Assembly: GCF_003625475.1 (NCBI RefSeq)
Contig: NZ_RAIQ01000001.1
Coordinates: 310,001 to 374,000 of the forward strand
DNA: 64,000 nucleotides
Source: Butyrivibrio sp. X503
Lineage (GTDB): Bacteria > Bacillota > Clostridia > Lachnospirales > Lachnospiraceae
Direction: 5' to 3'
The notes under the pieces are model-generated. The model was not told the DNA's origin and ran no database searches. It worked only from the letters and a program-made list of their open reading frames with translations. Position numbers and translations under genes: made by a program. How positions within the stretch are numbered: the first letter of the stretch is position 1; each line of letters opens with the position of its first letter. Positions 35,564-46,979 of the stretch are shown here, piece by piece.

Positions 35564-37096
35564 TCATCTTAATCTTCCATAGATCTCGGCATATTCATAC
35601 ATTCTCTTGCAAAGCTCGTCGCTAAGAGCATCCTTCTTCATGCGCCACTCCCAGTTCCCCCCAAGAGTAGACGGGATGTTGATCCTAGCTGTCTTATCGA
35701 GTTCAAGATAATCCTGCATCGGAATGATGACCGTGTCCGAAACGCTGGCGTGCGCTGTACGGATCATCGCCGGAACTATGTCCTTAACATATCTTACACC
35801 GAGATATTTCTTTGTAAAAGACTTATCTGCTCTGCTAAGGGCCTCAAACCAGCCCTTGGTCGTATCATTGTCGTGCGTTCCCGTATAAACAACGCAGTTG
35901 CTGTCATAGTTGTGCGGCAGATAGTCGCTCTCTTCCCTGGCGTCAAAAGCAAACTGCAAGATCTTCATGCCGGGATATCCGGTCTTTTTAACAAGCTTTC
36001 TTACCGAATCGGTAAGGAATCCAAGGTCTTCTGCGATAACCTTCTTTGGTCCCAGCTTCTTTTTCATAGTATCAAAAAGATCGTATCCTGGGCCCTTTCT
36101 CCACTCTCCGAACTCCGCAGTCGGATCTCCGTAAGGGATTGCATAGTACTCATCAAAGCCGCGGAAATGATCGATCCTTACAACATCGTAAAGCTCATAG
36201 CAGTGGGCGATTCGCTTCATCCACCACTCATAACCGGTCTTCTTGTGATAATCCCATCTGTACAGAGGATTGCCCCAAAGCTGACCTGTTGCGCTGAACG
36301 CATCGGGAGGGCATCCGGCAACATCGATCGGAAGATTCTCCTTATCAAGTAAAAAGAGCTCCGGGCTTGCCCAGGTATCCGCGCTGTCAAAAGCAACGTA
36401 GATCGGGATGTCACCGATTATCTTGATGCCCTTGTTATTGGCATATTTCTTGAGTTTCTTCCACTGCTCGCTGAAAAGGAACTGCAAAAAGCAGTAGAAA
36501 TCCACTTCTTTTTCATATTTAACAAGAACGTTGTTAACGGCTACGGGCTTTCTGTACCTGATGTCATCCTCCCAGGTATTCCAAGCTCTTCCGCCGTTTT
36601 CATCCTTAAGCACCATAAAAAGAGCATAATCGATAAGCCAGTCATTCTCGGGAGCTTCTTTAAACTCTTTAAATCCCTTCTTGATATCTTTTCCCTTGGA
36701 TGATGCATCAATCCCCTCATAAGCCTTCATGAGGAGCTTAAACCTCTCTCTGTAGAGTCTTTCATAATCTGTCTTTTCTTCGTCCTCACCGAAATTGCAC
36801 CTATCGGCATCCTCTTTTGTCAAAAGCCCACCGTCAATAAGTGTCTCTATATCGATATAATAAGGATTCCCCGCAAATGTAGAAAAAGACTGATACGGAG
36901 AATCTCCGTAGCTAGTGGGGCCAAGCGGCAGTATCTGCCAGTATGTCTGACCGGCCTTCTCCAAAAAATCCACAAATTTATATGCTTCTTTTGAAAAAGT
37001 ACCTATTCCGTATTTTGATGGAAGTGAAAAAACAGGAAGCAGAACGCCACATGTTCTTTTAAGATTTCTCTTAGAACCTCTCTTTATCTCAGCCAT
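35564..37096 (-). CDS. malQ: 4-alpha-glucanotransferase (GH77)
   Basis: 510 residues, the normal size. Catalytic nucleophile Asp in VVRIDHFRGFDEYYAIP, acid/base Glu in VIAEDLGFLT, and stabilising Asp in YTGTHDNDTTKGW; early signatures are LPLGPTSYGDSPYQSFSTFA. It disproportionates maltodextrins in the cytoplasm, for maltose or glycogen turnover. It heads an operon with the LacI repressor. Confidence 0.97.
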   Translation of the reverse strand: MAEIKRGSKRNLKRTCGVLLPVFSLPSKYGIGTFSKEAYKFVDFLEKAGQTYWQILPLGPTSYGDSPYQSFSTFAGNPYYIDIETLIDGGLLTKEDADRCNFGEDEEKTDYERLYRERFKLLMKAYEGIDASSKGKDIKKGFKEFKEAPENDWLIDYALFMVLKDENGGRAWNTWEDDIRYRKPVAVNNVLVKYEKEVDFYCFLQFLFSEQWKKLKKYANNKGIKIIGDIPIYVAFDSADTWASPELFLLDKENLPIDVAGCPPDAFSATGQLWGNPLYRWDYHKKTGYEWWMKRIAHCYELYDVVRIDHFRGFDEYYAIPYGDPTAEFGEWRKGPGYDLFDTMKKKLGPKKVIAEDLGFLTDSVRKLVKKTGYPGMKILQFAFDAREESDYLPHNYDSNCVVYTGTHDNDTTKGWFEALSRADKSFTKKYLGVRYVKDIVPAMIRTAHASVSDTVIIPMQDYLELDKTARINIPSTLGGNWEWRMKKDALSDELCKRMYEYAEIYGRLR

Positions 37097-37183
37097 ATAC
37101 CCTCCTATTACCGGGCAAACGCCCGTACCCCTTCAACTTTCCGTGTTATTACAAAGAAAAGTCACGGAAATGTCCGCCGTTTC

Positions 37184-37197
37184 CGGTAACGTTTCCG
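37184..37197. promoter_or_regulatory. LacI-type operator at malQ
   Basis: CGGTAACGTTTCCG is a near-palindrome around a central CG, the LacI/CcpA family pattern. It is 7 bp downstream of the -10 box, suited to repression. Confidence 0.65.
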
Positions 37198-37204
37198 CAA
37201 CTTC

Positions 37205-37233
37205 ATTTTAGCTGTTTTTTTATACTATTTCAA
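37205..37233 (-). promoter_or_regulatory. malQ-lacI promoter
   Basis: Minus strand: TTGAAA (37228-37233), 17-bp spacer, TAAAAT (37205-37210). The leader to malQ is about 100 nt. Confidence 0.7.
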
Positions 37234-37265
37234 GTTAAAAAATACTTGTTATTGTATCTATTTAT

Positions 37266-38180
37266 TCACTTAATTCCCCATATGAGATTTCTCCACTGCG
37301 AGAGCTGTTCTGTTGTCATGAAGCCGTTGGAAGTTCCCATGTAGCCAATCTTGTAGGAAGCAAAAAGGAGTGCGTTCTTGATAGCATTGACGCTGTCGCC
37401 GTTCTCCATATAGTAGTGAAGGAAGCAAGCAAACAGCGCATTTCCGGCGCCGATCGTGTTGACAACCTCGTTGGTCTTAACGGTCTTGTAGTGTACGCGG
37501 AGGTTCTTGCTTCTGTCAAATAATATAAGACCTTCGCTGCCCTGACCCAGAATAATTATCTCGGTTCCGTAAGTCTCGGCCATTCTGTCGATAAATTCGT
37601 AGGGATCTTCGGTAAGAGTGTCATCGCTGAAATAGAGTACTTTTGCCGGTTTAAGGAAATCCTCGTTATAGATTTCTTTTTCCGGATCATAATTTCTTAT
37701 GTTGACAGCCACGGGTTTCCCGTGCTCAAGCGCAAGTTTGGAAAAAGGCCTGCAGAAATTGGCATTGGCAAGCACCACCATATCGCATAAGCTTATGATG
37801 GGCGTGACCATGGACATATCGTAAACAACATCACGGAGGTCTTTTATATCCTCGAAGATCTGTTGCTTTCTGTCTTTGTCATACAAAACGACCTCAGTCG
37901 GAGTCTCGTTCATCTGAGGAATAATATATTCCGTAGAAAGAGTTATCTTCCTATCGGGAGGATTGATGATACCAAGGTCCTGATTTCTTCCCACAACGGA
38001 CATAAACGTAACTTCGTCTCCAAGCCACTCAAGCGCAAGAGATTCGTTATACGCATCTCCACCGACCTCGGTAAAAATGGAATCGCTCACGCTCGTGATA
38101 GGCGCATAATGAACGGGAATCTTATCAACTCGGACAATAGTTTCAATCTGTGTTACACCAGCCACTAAAAATTTACTCAT
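37266..38180 (-). CDS. PfkB-family carbohydrate kinase-like protein with altered GAGD motif
   Basis: 304 residues with the ribokinase fold: VGGDAYNESLALEWLGDEV near the start and VVNTIGAGNALFACFLHYYM near the end. The family's GAGD catalytic Asp is Asn here (GAGN), so phosphotransfer is doubtful unless another residue serves. The sugar-binding GGxxxN motif is kept. It follows a TetR-family gene by 15 bp in one operon. It could be a sensor or a kinase with unusual chemistry. Confidence 0.8.
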   Translation of the reverse strand: MSKFLVAGVTQIETIVRVDKIPVHYAPITSVSDSIFTEVGGDAYNESLALEWLGDEVTFMSVVGRNQDLGIINPPDRKITLSTEYIIPQMNETPTEVVLYDKDRKQQIFEDIKDLRDVVYDMSMVTPIISLCDMVVLANANFCRPFSKLALEHGKPVAVNIRNYDPEKEIYNEDFLKPAKVLYFSDDTLTEDPYEFIDRMAETYGTEIIILGQGSEGLILFDRSKNLRVHYKTVKTNEVVNTIGAGNALFACFLHYYMENGDSVNAIKNALLFASYKIGYMGTSNGFMTTEQLSQWRNLIWGIK

Positions 38181-38195
38181 TTTTTAGCCTCCTTG

Positions 38196-38795
38196 TTATG
38201 TAATCACTGCTTGCTGTATCATCTCTATATATTCCAAAGCTTCTTCAACAAAAAGATCCGCTCTGAAAGTATCGTTTTTGATATTCCTTTCAAGTATTCC
38301 GTCCACGGTAAAATCAAGTATATCCCAAACTTTGTTGTAATCCGTTCCGGGTTTAAATACAGTTATATCGGCTCTGGCTCTGAGTGCCTCCATGATCCTT
38401 CTGTATTTTTCTCTTCTGTCAAATATCTCTCCGACCGCCTCAACGTAAGTTTCCTCATCAGCTTTTTTGAGGAATTTAAAAATATACGGATATTGCGCCA
38501 GCGAATCCACCTTTGCGGAGAGTATATTCTTATACAGTTCAAAAAAACCGTTCTCATCAGTAACATTCTGCGTAAGCTCAAGAGTTACGAACCTTGTAGA
38601 GTAATCATACAAAAAAGCATATAATCCAAGCTTACTTGTGAAGTAATGAAACAGCAGGCCCTTACTGATCTGAGCGGTCTTTACTATCTCGTCGGTGCTG
38701 GAATGATAGTATCCGTTCTTGGCAAAAACCTCAAGCGCGGCGTTGATCATTCTGTCCTGCTTTTCCTTTTTAAGTTCAAAAAATCTTTCGTTCAT
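38196..38795 (-). CDS. TetR-family transcriptional regulator
   Basis: 199 residues. The helix-turn-helix reads INAALEVFAKNGYYHSSTDE and TAQISKGLLFHYFTSKLGLY, a clear TetR start, followed by a helical ligand domain that lacks named motifs. First gene of a two-gene operon with the PfkB-like protein, so it probably responds to a related metabolite or controls that operon. Confidence 0.9.
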   Translation of the reverse strand: MNERFFELKKEKQDRMINAALEVFAKNGYYHSSTDEIVKTAQISKGLLFHYFTSKLGLYAFLYDYSTRFVTLELTQNVTDENGFFELYKNILSAKVDSLAQYPYIFKFLKKADEETYVEAVGEIFDRREKYRRIMEALRARADITVFKPGTDYNKVWDILDFTVDGILERNIKNDTFRADLFVEEALEYIEMIQQAVIT

Positions 38796-38907
38796 TTTAC
38801 TGTCCCCGGCTAGTAATTGACTGTGTTGGTCTGTTTTTAATATAGCATTTTAGCCATCTCGGTTCAAACGTTTTTACGTTACTTTATCAAATTTTAATAC
38901 AACGCAC

Positions 38908-38936
38908 TTTCAATTATGCACAATTTGTATTAGAAT
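38908..38936 (+). promoter_or_regulatory. promoter of the acidic membrane protein gene
   Basis: TTTCAA (38908-38913), 17-bp spacer, TAGAAT (38931-38936). Confidence 0.45.
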
Positions 38937-38968
38937 TAATCTAGTGTTTGGATAGGAGGGAGTAATTT

Positions 38969-39277
38969 ATGTCCAAGGGAAGTGGATTTGGTAAATTCAT
39001 ATTATTCTGCGTCACAGTCGGCGCAGCCGCAGCAGGAGTCTACTACTATCTCACCAAAAGAGAAGCTGAAATAGCAGACAGCTTTGATGATGACGATTTT
39101 GAGGAGTTTGATGATTTTGACGATGAGGAGTTTACGAACTCAGCTGAGACAAGATTCGGCTCCAGAAAATATGTTGATATCAGTTCTAAGGACAACGAGC
39201 CTTTAGATAACGATGTACCTTCAAGTGACGATAAGACTTCATCTGAGGAGTTCTTCGACGACGAAGACGAACAGTAA
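38969..39277 (+). CDS. small membrane protein with very acidic cytoplasmic tail
   Basis: 102 residues: one membrane helix (FGKFILFCVTVGAAAAGVYY), then a Lys/Arg turn and a tail with DSFDDDDFEEFDDFDDEEF and many further Asp/Glu/Ser. GGAGGGAG precedes the ATG. It stands alone between a promoter and a strong terminator. Similar short proteins occur in Lachnospiraceae without known function; the acidic tail may bind basic proteins or metal. Function unknown. Confidence 0.75.
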   Translation: MSKGSGFGKFILFCVTVGAAAAGVYYYLTKREAEIADSFDDDDFEEFDDFDDEEFTNSAETRFGSRKYVDISSKDNEPLDNDVPSSDDKTSSEEFFDDEDEQ

Positions 39278-39293
39278 TAATGAATAAAGAAAT

Positions 39294-39328
39294 CGCCCTA
39301 AGCATTATGCTTAGGGCGTATTTTTTAC
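39294..39328. terminator. strong terminator after the acidic protein gene
   Basis: CGCCCTAAGCAT and ATGCTTAGGGCG flank a single base (39294-39318), followed by TATTTTTT. A run of A before the stem lets it serve the converging gene too. Confidence 0.9.
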
Positions 39329-39338
39329 TTTTTGAATT

Positions 39339-40196
39339 TTACTGCTGACCTTTTTTCTCTGCCATAAGTTCTTTTAACATACGAGCCTTGTCTTTTATAC
39401 GGCTGTTGGCAACTCTGGATGTAAGAAGCTCTGATATCATCTTGCTTGTGATATCAAACTGGTCTGTCTCATATGCAAGCGCTGCGATGAGATAATCAAG
39501 TGTTGTTGAATCCATGCCGGCAATGGGGAAGTCCTCAGACTGTCTCGCCATCACGAAACCGCTTAATGCATTCTTAAGCAGCTCTTTTTCCTGAGCATCA
39601 TTCTCTTTTTTCTTGTTCTCATAATCCGCCGATGATGGATCGAGACGCTGCGTCTCTCCTCTTACAACCCACGCGGTCTTAAGACAGATGTATGCCTTCT
39701 CACTGTTCTTGGCCTTCTTGACTACGGCGTTTGCAAGCGCAAGCTGATATAGCTTCTTGGCATGATCGTAGTTGTATATAGGCTCTTTGTATTCTATCTT
39801 TTTGTAATTCATGCAGATCTTGGATCTGATATCCTCGATCTGGTACTTGGTAAGTGTAGTGAAATATCTTCCGAGAGCTGCGTATCCGCACTCAGGGCAG
39901 GCGATGATGTCATACTTGTTCTGATCGACCTCAGAGTAATCGGGACGAAGATCGACGTCAACGGCTTTCATTCTTACCTTACCGGTACGAACCGTCTTAA
40001 CCTGAAAATCAGAATCACATATGGGACACTTGTAGCTTTTGTCAAAAAGATAGTCTTCCTCATTTACGAGAACAAGCTTCTTCTGAGGCTCATTAGCCTT
40101 TACATTAACCGTCTTTTTGCTGGGATCTTCAAAAAGATTGCCGCCACTAATATCTCCAAGTCCCATTTTTTCAAGTCCTGAAAAAATATCAGCCAT
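39339..40196 (-). CDS. DUF2225 zinc-finger protein
   Basis: 285 residues. Two CxxC pairs (YKCPICDSDFQVK and IIACPECGYAALG) form a zinc site, then a TPR-like helical half (YDHAKKLYQLALANAVVKKA, EKAYICLKTAWVVRGE). This matches DUF2225, widespread in Firmicutes and without firm function. The start at 40196 has AAAGAGG 7 nt upstream. It lies 20 bp after glnS and is probably cotranscribed. Confidence 0.85.
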   Translation of the reverse strand: MADIFSGLEKMGLGDISGGNLFEDPSKKTVNVKANEPQKKLVLVNEEDYLFDKSYKCPICDSDFQVKTVRTGKVRMKAVDVDLRPDYSEVDQNKYDIIACPECGYAALGRYFTTLTKYQIEDIRSKICMNYKKIEYKEPIYNYDHAKKLYQLALANAVVKKAKNSEKAYICLKTAWVVRGETQRLDPSSADYENKKKENDAQEKELLKNALSGFVMARQSEDFPIAGMDSTTLDYLIAALAYETDQFDITSKMISELLTSRVANSRIKDKARMLKELMAEKKGQQ

Positions 40197-40216
40197 ACTT
40201 ATACCTCTTTCATCAA

Positions 40217-41923
40217 TCAATTTTTTGGTAAAACAAAAGAGCTCTTAAGTGAAACAATTCTATTGAATACAGGTGCACCGGGCTTGGAATCCTTGCTGTC
40301 CACGCTAAAGAATCCGTTTCTCACGAACTGGAACTTATCGTAAGGCTGTGCATCCGCAAGCTCAGGCTCAAGCTTAGCATCTTTTACAACGGTAAGAGAA
40401 TTGGGATTTAAGTTAAGTGAGCCATCCTCGTTATATACACCTTTCTCCTCATCTATGATGTTCTCATAGAGACGAACCTCGGCGTTAACTGCTTTCTCTG
40501 CGGAAACCCAATGTATTGTTCCCTTTACTTTTCTTGCATTGAATCCGCTTCCCGACTTGGTCTCCGGATCGTAAGTGCAGTGAATGGCAGTAATATTGCC
40601 GTCCTCATCCTTATCGCATCCTGTACATGTAACGAAGTATGCATTCATAAGTCTTACTTCGTTTCCGGGGAAAAGACGGAAGTACTTCTTGGGAGGTTCT
40701 TCCATAAAGTCTTCTCTCTCGATGTAAAGCTCTCTTCCGAAAGGAATCTGCCTTGTGCCCATCTCGGGAACTTCTTTGTTATTTTCTATATCGAGGTATT
40801 CAATCTGTCCCTCGGGATAGTTGTCGATTATAAGCTTAACGGGATTGAGAACCGCAAGCATTCTCTTAGCCTTGAGTTTGAGATCTTCTCTTATGCAGTA
40901 CTCAAGCATTGCATACTCGGCTGTGGAATGAGCTTTACTGATACCGCACATGTCAACGAACATCTTTATCGACTCAGGTGTAAAGCCTCTTCTTCTGAGC
41001 GCTGCGATAGTAACAAGTCTTGGATCGTCCCATCCGTCAACTATTCCGTCATCTACAAGTCTCTTGATGTATCTTTTACCTGTAACAACGTTGTTGAGAT
41101 AGAGCTTGGCAAACTCAATCTGTCTGGGAGGATTGGGATATTCGCACTCCTCTTTTACCCAGTCGTACAAAGGTCTGTGATCTTCGAATTCGAGAGTACA
41201 AAGTGAATGTGTTATACCCTCGATCGCATCCTCAATGGGATGAGCAAAGTCGTACATGGGGTAAATGCACCATTTATCGCCTGTTCTGGCGTGAGTCATG
41301 TGTGCGACTCTGTAGATGATGGGATCTCTCATGTTGATGTTGGGAGATGCCATATCAATCTTGGCACGGAGTGTCATTGCTCCATCCTCAACCTTGCCGT
41401 TCTTCATATCTTCAAAGAGCTGAAGGTTTTCTTCTACGCTCCTGTCTCTGTTGGGGTCGTTCTTACCGGGCTCTGTAAGCGTTCCTCTGTACTCACGCAT
41501 CTCGTCTGCGGTAAGCTCGGAAACATATGCCTTGCCCTTTTTTATAAGTTTAACGGCGCACTCATACATCTGGTCGAAATAATCCGATGCATGATAAAGA
41601 TGATCGCCGTAATCGGCGCCAAGCCACTTAACGTCCTCGATTATGGAATCCATAAACTCGGATCTCTCTTTGGTGGGATTGGTGTCATCAAATCTCATAT
41701 TGAACTGGCCGTTGTATTCCTTGGCCATTCCGTAGTTAAGAAGAATACTCTTGGCATGTCCTATATGCAAAAAGCCATTGGGTTCGGGCGGAAATCTTGT
41801 GCATACGTGATCATACACTCCGTCCTGAAGATCCTTGTCAATAGCCTGCTCGATAAAGTGCCTTGAAGGAGCTGCATTTCCTTCTGCTTCTTCATTTAGA
41901 TTCTTTATTGTTTCTTCTGCCAT
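40217..41923 (-). CDS. glnS: glutaminyl-tRNA synthetase
   Basis: 568 residues. The class I HIGH motif is [15 protein letters not shown], followed by [11 protein letters not shown] and the GlnRS-specific [20 protein letters not shown]. The second class I motif, usually VMSKRKL, reads [12 protein letters not shown]: the Met-Ser are replaced but the catalytic Lys is kept. It charges tRNA-Gln directly. DUF2225 follows within 20 bp. Confidence 0.95.
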   Translation of the reverse strand: MAEETIKNLNEEAEGNAAPSRHFIEQAIDKDLQDGVYDHVCTRFPPEPNGFLHIGHAKSILLNYGMAKEYNGQFNMRFDDTNPTKERSEFMDSIIEDVKWLGADYGDHLYHASDYFDQMYECAVKLIKKGKAYVSELTADEMREYRGTLTEPGKNDPNRDRSVEENLQLFEDMKNGKVEDGAMTLRAKIDMASPNINMRDPIIYRVAHMTHARTGDKWCIYPMYDFAHPIEDAIEGITHSLCTLEFEDHRPLYDWVKEECEYPNPPRQIEFAKLYLNNVVTGKRYIKRLVDDGIVDGWDDPRLVTIAALRRRGFTPESIKMFVDMCGISKAHSTAEYAMLEYCIREDLKLKAKRMLAVLNPVKLIIDNYPEGQIEYLDIENNKEVPEMGTRQIPFGRELYIEREDFMEEPPKKYFRLFPGNEVRLMNAYFVTCTGCDKDEDGNITAIHCTYDPETKSGSGFNARKVKGTIHWVSAEKAVNAEVRLYENIIDEEKGVYNEDGSLNLNPNSLTVVKDAKLEPELADAQPYDKFQFVRNGFFSVDSKDSKPGAPVFNRIVSLKSSFVLPKN

Positions 41924-41979
41924 TTCCTTAATAAAACCAACTTTCTAATTTATTCGGTATTTTTAAGTATACCATAATT

Positions 41980-44709
41980 CTAGTTATAAACATACTTCTC
42001 TTCGAAGGCTGCTCGTCTCATGGGCTTGTCATAATAGAAGCCCTGCACGTACTTAACGCCCATTCCCTTAAGGGCGTCGAGCTGTGCCTGTGTCTCAATA
42101 CCTTCAACGCAGATATCCGCGCCAATTGCGCCTCCAAGCTGCGCCATCATGCGGATAAATGCCTGAGAATAGTCGTCCTCCGCAATATCTTTTACAAAGT
42201 TCTGATCCACCTTGATTATGTCAAAAGGAAGGGCTCTGATACTGCTGAGCGCCGAATAACCTGTTCCGAAATCGTCAAGTGCAAGCCTCACGCCAAGTGC
42301 CTTGATATCGAGAAGTGTCTGCTTGGTCCTTGCCAGATCGTTGATAGCAAGCCTCTCTGTGAGCTCAAGTACAAGGTTATGAGGATTGATGTTGTTATCC
42401 TCAATGTTCTTTCTTATAACTTCAACGATGTCATTCTGCATGATCTGAACCACCGACAGATTGACGCTTACGGAATATTCACCGGTTCCGGCTTCGTTCC
42501 ACATTCTAAGACACTCACATGCCTTTTTAAGAACATGATTTCCAATGGGGGTGATAAGTCCGAGGTACTCGGCAAGCGGAACGAACTCGTCGGGATTAAG
42601 GAAGCCGAGCTTAGTGCTGTTCCAACGGACAAGCGCTTCAGCACCCAGATGCTTATACTGCTTAACTCCTCTGTTGAAATCTATGGGCTCGCTGATAACG
42701 GGCTGGAAATAAACCTCAAACTCACTACAGCTCTTTTTGATCGCATCATACATACTCTTCTCAAGGTCGAGTCTGTGTACCGATGACGAATCGATGTTGT
42801 CCGAATACTCCGCGATCCTGTTTTTGCCGGATTTCTTGGCTTCATACATAGCAACGTCGGATTTTCTTATAAGCTCTGAAACGTTATCTCCGTGATCGGG
42901 GAATTTGACTATTCCCATACTCATTGTGCAGTAATAATCGCTGTCTTTAAGGTACCACGGCGTCGCAAAGGTATTCTTTATCTGTTCTATAATAGTTTCC
43001 AAAAGCTCGAAGCTCTGCGGCGGAACTATGATGACAAATTCATCGCCGCCCATTCGATAGCAGGAATTGGTGATTCCGTCTATCCTGCTGATAGCCTTTG
43101 AAATATCCTGAAGAAGCACGTCTCCGTACTGATGTCCCAAGCTGTCGTTGATATGCTTGAAGTCATCCAGATCCAGATACATAAGAGCGCCGTGAGTGCC
43201 CTTTTGATGTGCTTCGTCAACGTATTTTGCAAGATCTTTTTCGCAGCACATTCTGTTGTAAAGGCCTGTAAGGAAGTCGGTGTAAGCCTGCTGCTCAATC
43301 CTTCTTTGATAAAGCTTTTTCTCTGTGATGTCGTATATAGCGCACAAAGACACGGGACGGCCGTCCACCCACTTGATCCTTGTGTAATAGACGTCATACC
43401 ACTTTTCTCTGTCTCTGTGATGAATCTCGTAGTTACCGCTCCTACTTCTGGGCGGAATATTGGATTCAAATAGCTCGGCGATGGAATTCTCCGAAAGCTC
43501 CCTGCTAAAGTTCTTTTTAAAGCTTCTGTTTGCAAACAGGATAACTCCTGTACCGATATCCCTTACGTAGATCGAACTTCCGACATTATCAAGAACCGCT
43601 TCCAGCGAGGCAAAAGAGCTTGCTAATGAGTTTTTCTGAAGTCTCTTTGTGATAATACTCTGAAGCACCTTGATTGCGTCGTTGACGAATTTTACATCAT
43701 CTATCGACCATATCCTGCTCTCGTTGTTCTCGGTCACGCAGACGTAGAAAAGAGCCGAATCGTTGACTATTACCGGCATGGAAACAAGGGCTTTGATTCC
43801 CAGTCCGTCGAGCTGCTCTCTTTCTCCTGCATTCATCTGAGTATCACTGGATACTACAACCGCTTTTTCGGAGCCCATGAACCAGCACAATTCCTGATCT
43901 GCAGTCTCTGCAAACATCTTTTTTGCTCCGGGCGCAGTCCACTGGACCACAATATCCATGAGCGTATTGTGATGCTCCTTGCATGTAAAGCCGTTGCTGA
44001 CTTCAAGGTAAACACAGAGTTTTTTCAGGACGTCCGCCATGATCTCCTCGATACCGTTATCACTGTCAAGGAGCGAAACTATTTCAGTCATAGTCTCTGC
44101 GCGCCTAAAGGAATTGGTCATCTCAAGCTCCTGTTGCTTGCTTTCTTCACTGATAGCAACAGCCTGAGACCTTGAAGTCTCAAGATTTATGAGGACATTA
44201 AGCGTCTCCCTGAGAAGATCCAATGTCTTATAAAATTTAGTTTCTGAAATCTTGTACCCAAAAGAATCTATGGGAGGAAGATGGAAATATTCTTTGTCAT
44301 AGTCACAGTCCGAGAAAATTCCGCAGACTATCCAGACAGCCGACGTTTTAACTCCGTCCTTGACGGCAACGGCGGCAAGTTTAAGATTCGGAACCTCCGT
44401 AAGTTCCACTGCCTGATCTTCCAGGTCGCTCTCCGACACTCTTCTGAAAATTTCCTTGACCCTAGCATCGGTAACGTACTTCTTTATTATCTCTACTTCG
44501 GCGGGATTACCCGAAAAAGTAGTAAACGGAGCACCTGATGAATCGAGGCAATAAGCATACACTCCCGCCATGGCGCAAAAATCATCCTGCCATCTTTGCA
44601 TTTCTTCGGCGTTTTTGAGCGCAAAATCACCAAGAGCTCCACTTGTAACAGAAGAAGAGCCCTTGGCTGCTGCATTTATAGATTCCGCTTCAATAATCGT
44701 CTCTTGCAA
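41980..44709 (-). CDS. PAS/GAF-linked GGDEF-EAL cyclic-di-GMP enzyme
   Basis: 909 residues with no obvious membrane helix. An N-terminal PocR-like sensor (about 25-150), GAF-like region (about 210-360), PAS (about 375-470), GGDEF (CYRMGGDEFVIIVPP, intact active site, no RxxD inhibitory site), then EAL (LGAEALVRWNS, VLELTERLA, LDDFGTGYSALS, IKVDQNFVKDI, intact). Both synthesis and hydrolysis of cyclic-di-GMP look possible; such proteins usually favour one. It may govern the motility/exopolysaccharide switch, but no direct link is visible. Confidence 0.93.
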   Translation of the reverse strand: MQETIIEAESINAAAKGSSSVTSGALGDFALKNAEEMQRWQDDFCAMAGVYAYCLDSSGAPFTTFSGNPAEVEIIKKYVTDARVKEIFRRVSESDLEDQAVELTEVPNLKLAAVAVKDGVKTSAVWIVCGIFSDCDYDKEYFHLPPIDSFGYKISETKFYKTLDLLRETLNVLINLETSRSQAVAISEESKQQELEMTNSFRRAETMTEIVSLLDSDNGIEEIMADVLKKLCVYLEVSNGFTCKEHHNTLMDIVVQWTAPGAKKMFAETADQELCWFMGSEKAVVVSSDTQMNAGEREQLDGLGIKALVSMPVIVNDSALFYVCVTENNESRIWSIDDVKFVNDAIKVLQSIITKRLQKNSLASSFASLEAVLDNVGSSIYVRDIGTGVILFANRSFKKNFSRELSENSIAELFESNIPPRSRSGNYEIHHRDREKWYDVYYTRIKWVDGRPVSLCAIYDITEKKLYQRRIEQQAYTDFLTGLYNRMCCEKDLAKYVDEAHQKGTHGALMYLDLDDFKHINDSLGHQYGDVLLQDISKAISRIDGITNSCYRMGGDEFVIIVPPQSFELLETIIEQIKNTFATPWYLKDSDYYCTMSMGIVKFPDHGDNVSELIRKSDVAMYEAKKSGKNRIAEYSDNIDSSSVHRLDLEKSMYDAIKKSCSEFEVYFQPVISEPIDFNRGVKQYKHLGAEALVRWNSTKLGFLNPDEFVPLAEYLGLITPIGNHVLKKACECLRMWNEAGTGEYSVSVNLSVVQIMQNDIVEVIRKNIEDNNINPHNLVLELTERLAINDLARTKQTLLDIKALGVRLALDDFGTGYSALSSIRALPFDIIKVDQNFVKDIAEDDYSQAFIRMMAQLGGAIGADICVEGIETQAQLDALKGMGVKYVQGFYYDKPMRRAAFEEKYVYN

Positions 44710-44731
44710 GATTCCCCCCTCTCAAGAGCAA

Positions 44732-46237
<1,506 letters not shown>

Positions 46238-46251
46238 TTAGAAAGAAAAAA

Positions 46252-46764
46252 TCAGTCGGTAAAAACCTTTCGCGGAGCAACGTTCTTAATTGCCTGAACA
46301 AAGTCGCTTGAAGGCTCGATGATTATTTTTTCTTTTCCGTCATAGATAAATGTGTAAGTCGGATCAGGCTGCGCATCTTTGTCCCTGGATGAATAATCGT
46401 GAACATTGAGCGTCCTGTTTTTATACTCGTCAAGATGATATGATTTGGAAGGTGCAAGCACCTCTATCTTATCAACAGAATAATTGCAGATATGCTTACG
46501 TGAAGCTTTATTAAGAACCTTATCAACCGTGATCTCTCTGTCACAGTACTGATATTCGTATTCGATGTCGGCATTGAGCTTAAGGAAGTAATAGCCAACG
46601 CATGCGGCTATAAAAAGAATCAGTCCGGGGATTCCCATATTTACCAATAACGATCCGGCGAGAAAAAAGATTGCCAGAGCAAAACAGACATACTTGCCTA
46701 CAACAACAAGGGGTGAAGCCTTGCTTGGAACCAGGCACTCTACATAATTAGTATCGTTAGACAT
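46252..46764 (-). CDS. small membrane protein (DUF6106-like)
   Basis: 170 residues. Two adjacent helices (VVGKYVCFALAIFFLAGSLL and GLILFIAACVGYYFL, about 25-65) precede a soluble part with YQYCDREITVDKVLNKASRK and IEVLAPSKSY, a pattern I associate with DUF6106-type Lachnospiraceae proteins that look like bacterial PH-like membrane proteins. The start at 46764 (MSNDTNY) is chosen; GGAGG is 12 nt upstream, a little far. Function unknown. Confidence 0.7.
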   Translation of the reverse strand: MSNDTNYVECLVPSKASPLVVVGKYVCFALAIFFLAGSLLVNMGIPGLILFIAACVGYYFLKLNADIEYEYQYCDREITVDKVLNKASRKHICNYSVDKIEVLAPSKSYHLDEYKNRTLNVHDYSSRDKDAQPDPTYTFIYDGKEKIIIEPSSDFVQAIKNVAPRKVFTD

Positions 46765-46863
46765 GTCAGATATCATCCTCCTATAGTCTTGGCTACTCGC
46801 CATTTTATCGACTATCTTATATTAATATGTCAAATCTTTCAAGGTGTTTTTTAAACAAAAAAA

Positions 46864-46893
46864 TTGACAATTATACCCCAAGGTTTATATCAT
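46864..46893 (+). promoter_or_regulatory. promoter of the 46980 gene
   Basis: Perfect TTGACA (46864-46869), 18-bp spacer, TATCAT (46888-46893). Confidence 0.6.
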
Positions 46894-46979
46894 TTAATAA
46901 TCTGAAAAAATACCTATTCTCATTATATATGCTTTTAAGGGTAAATAATATTATTTTTCTGTTAATTTAAGGAGCAATC

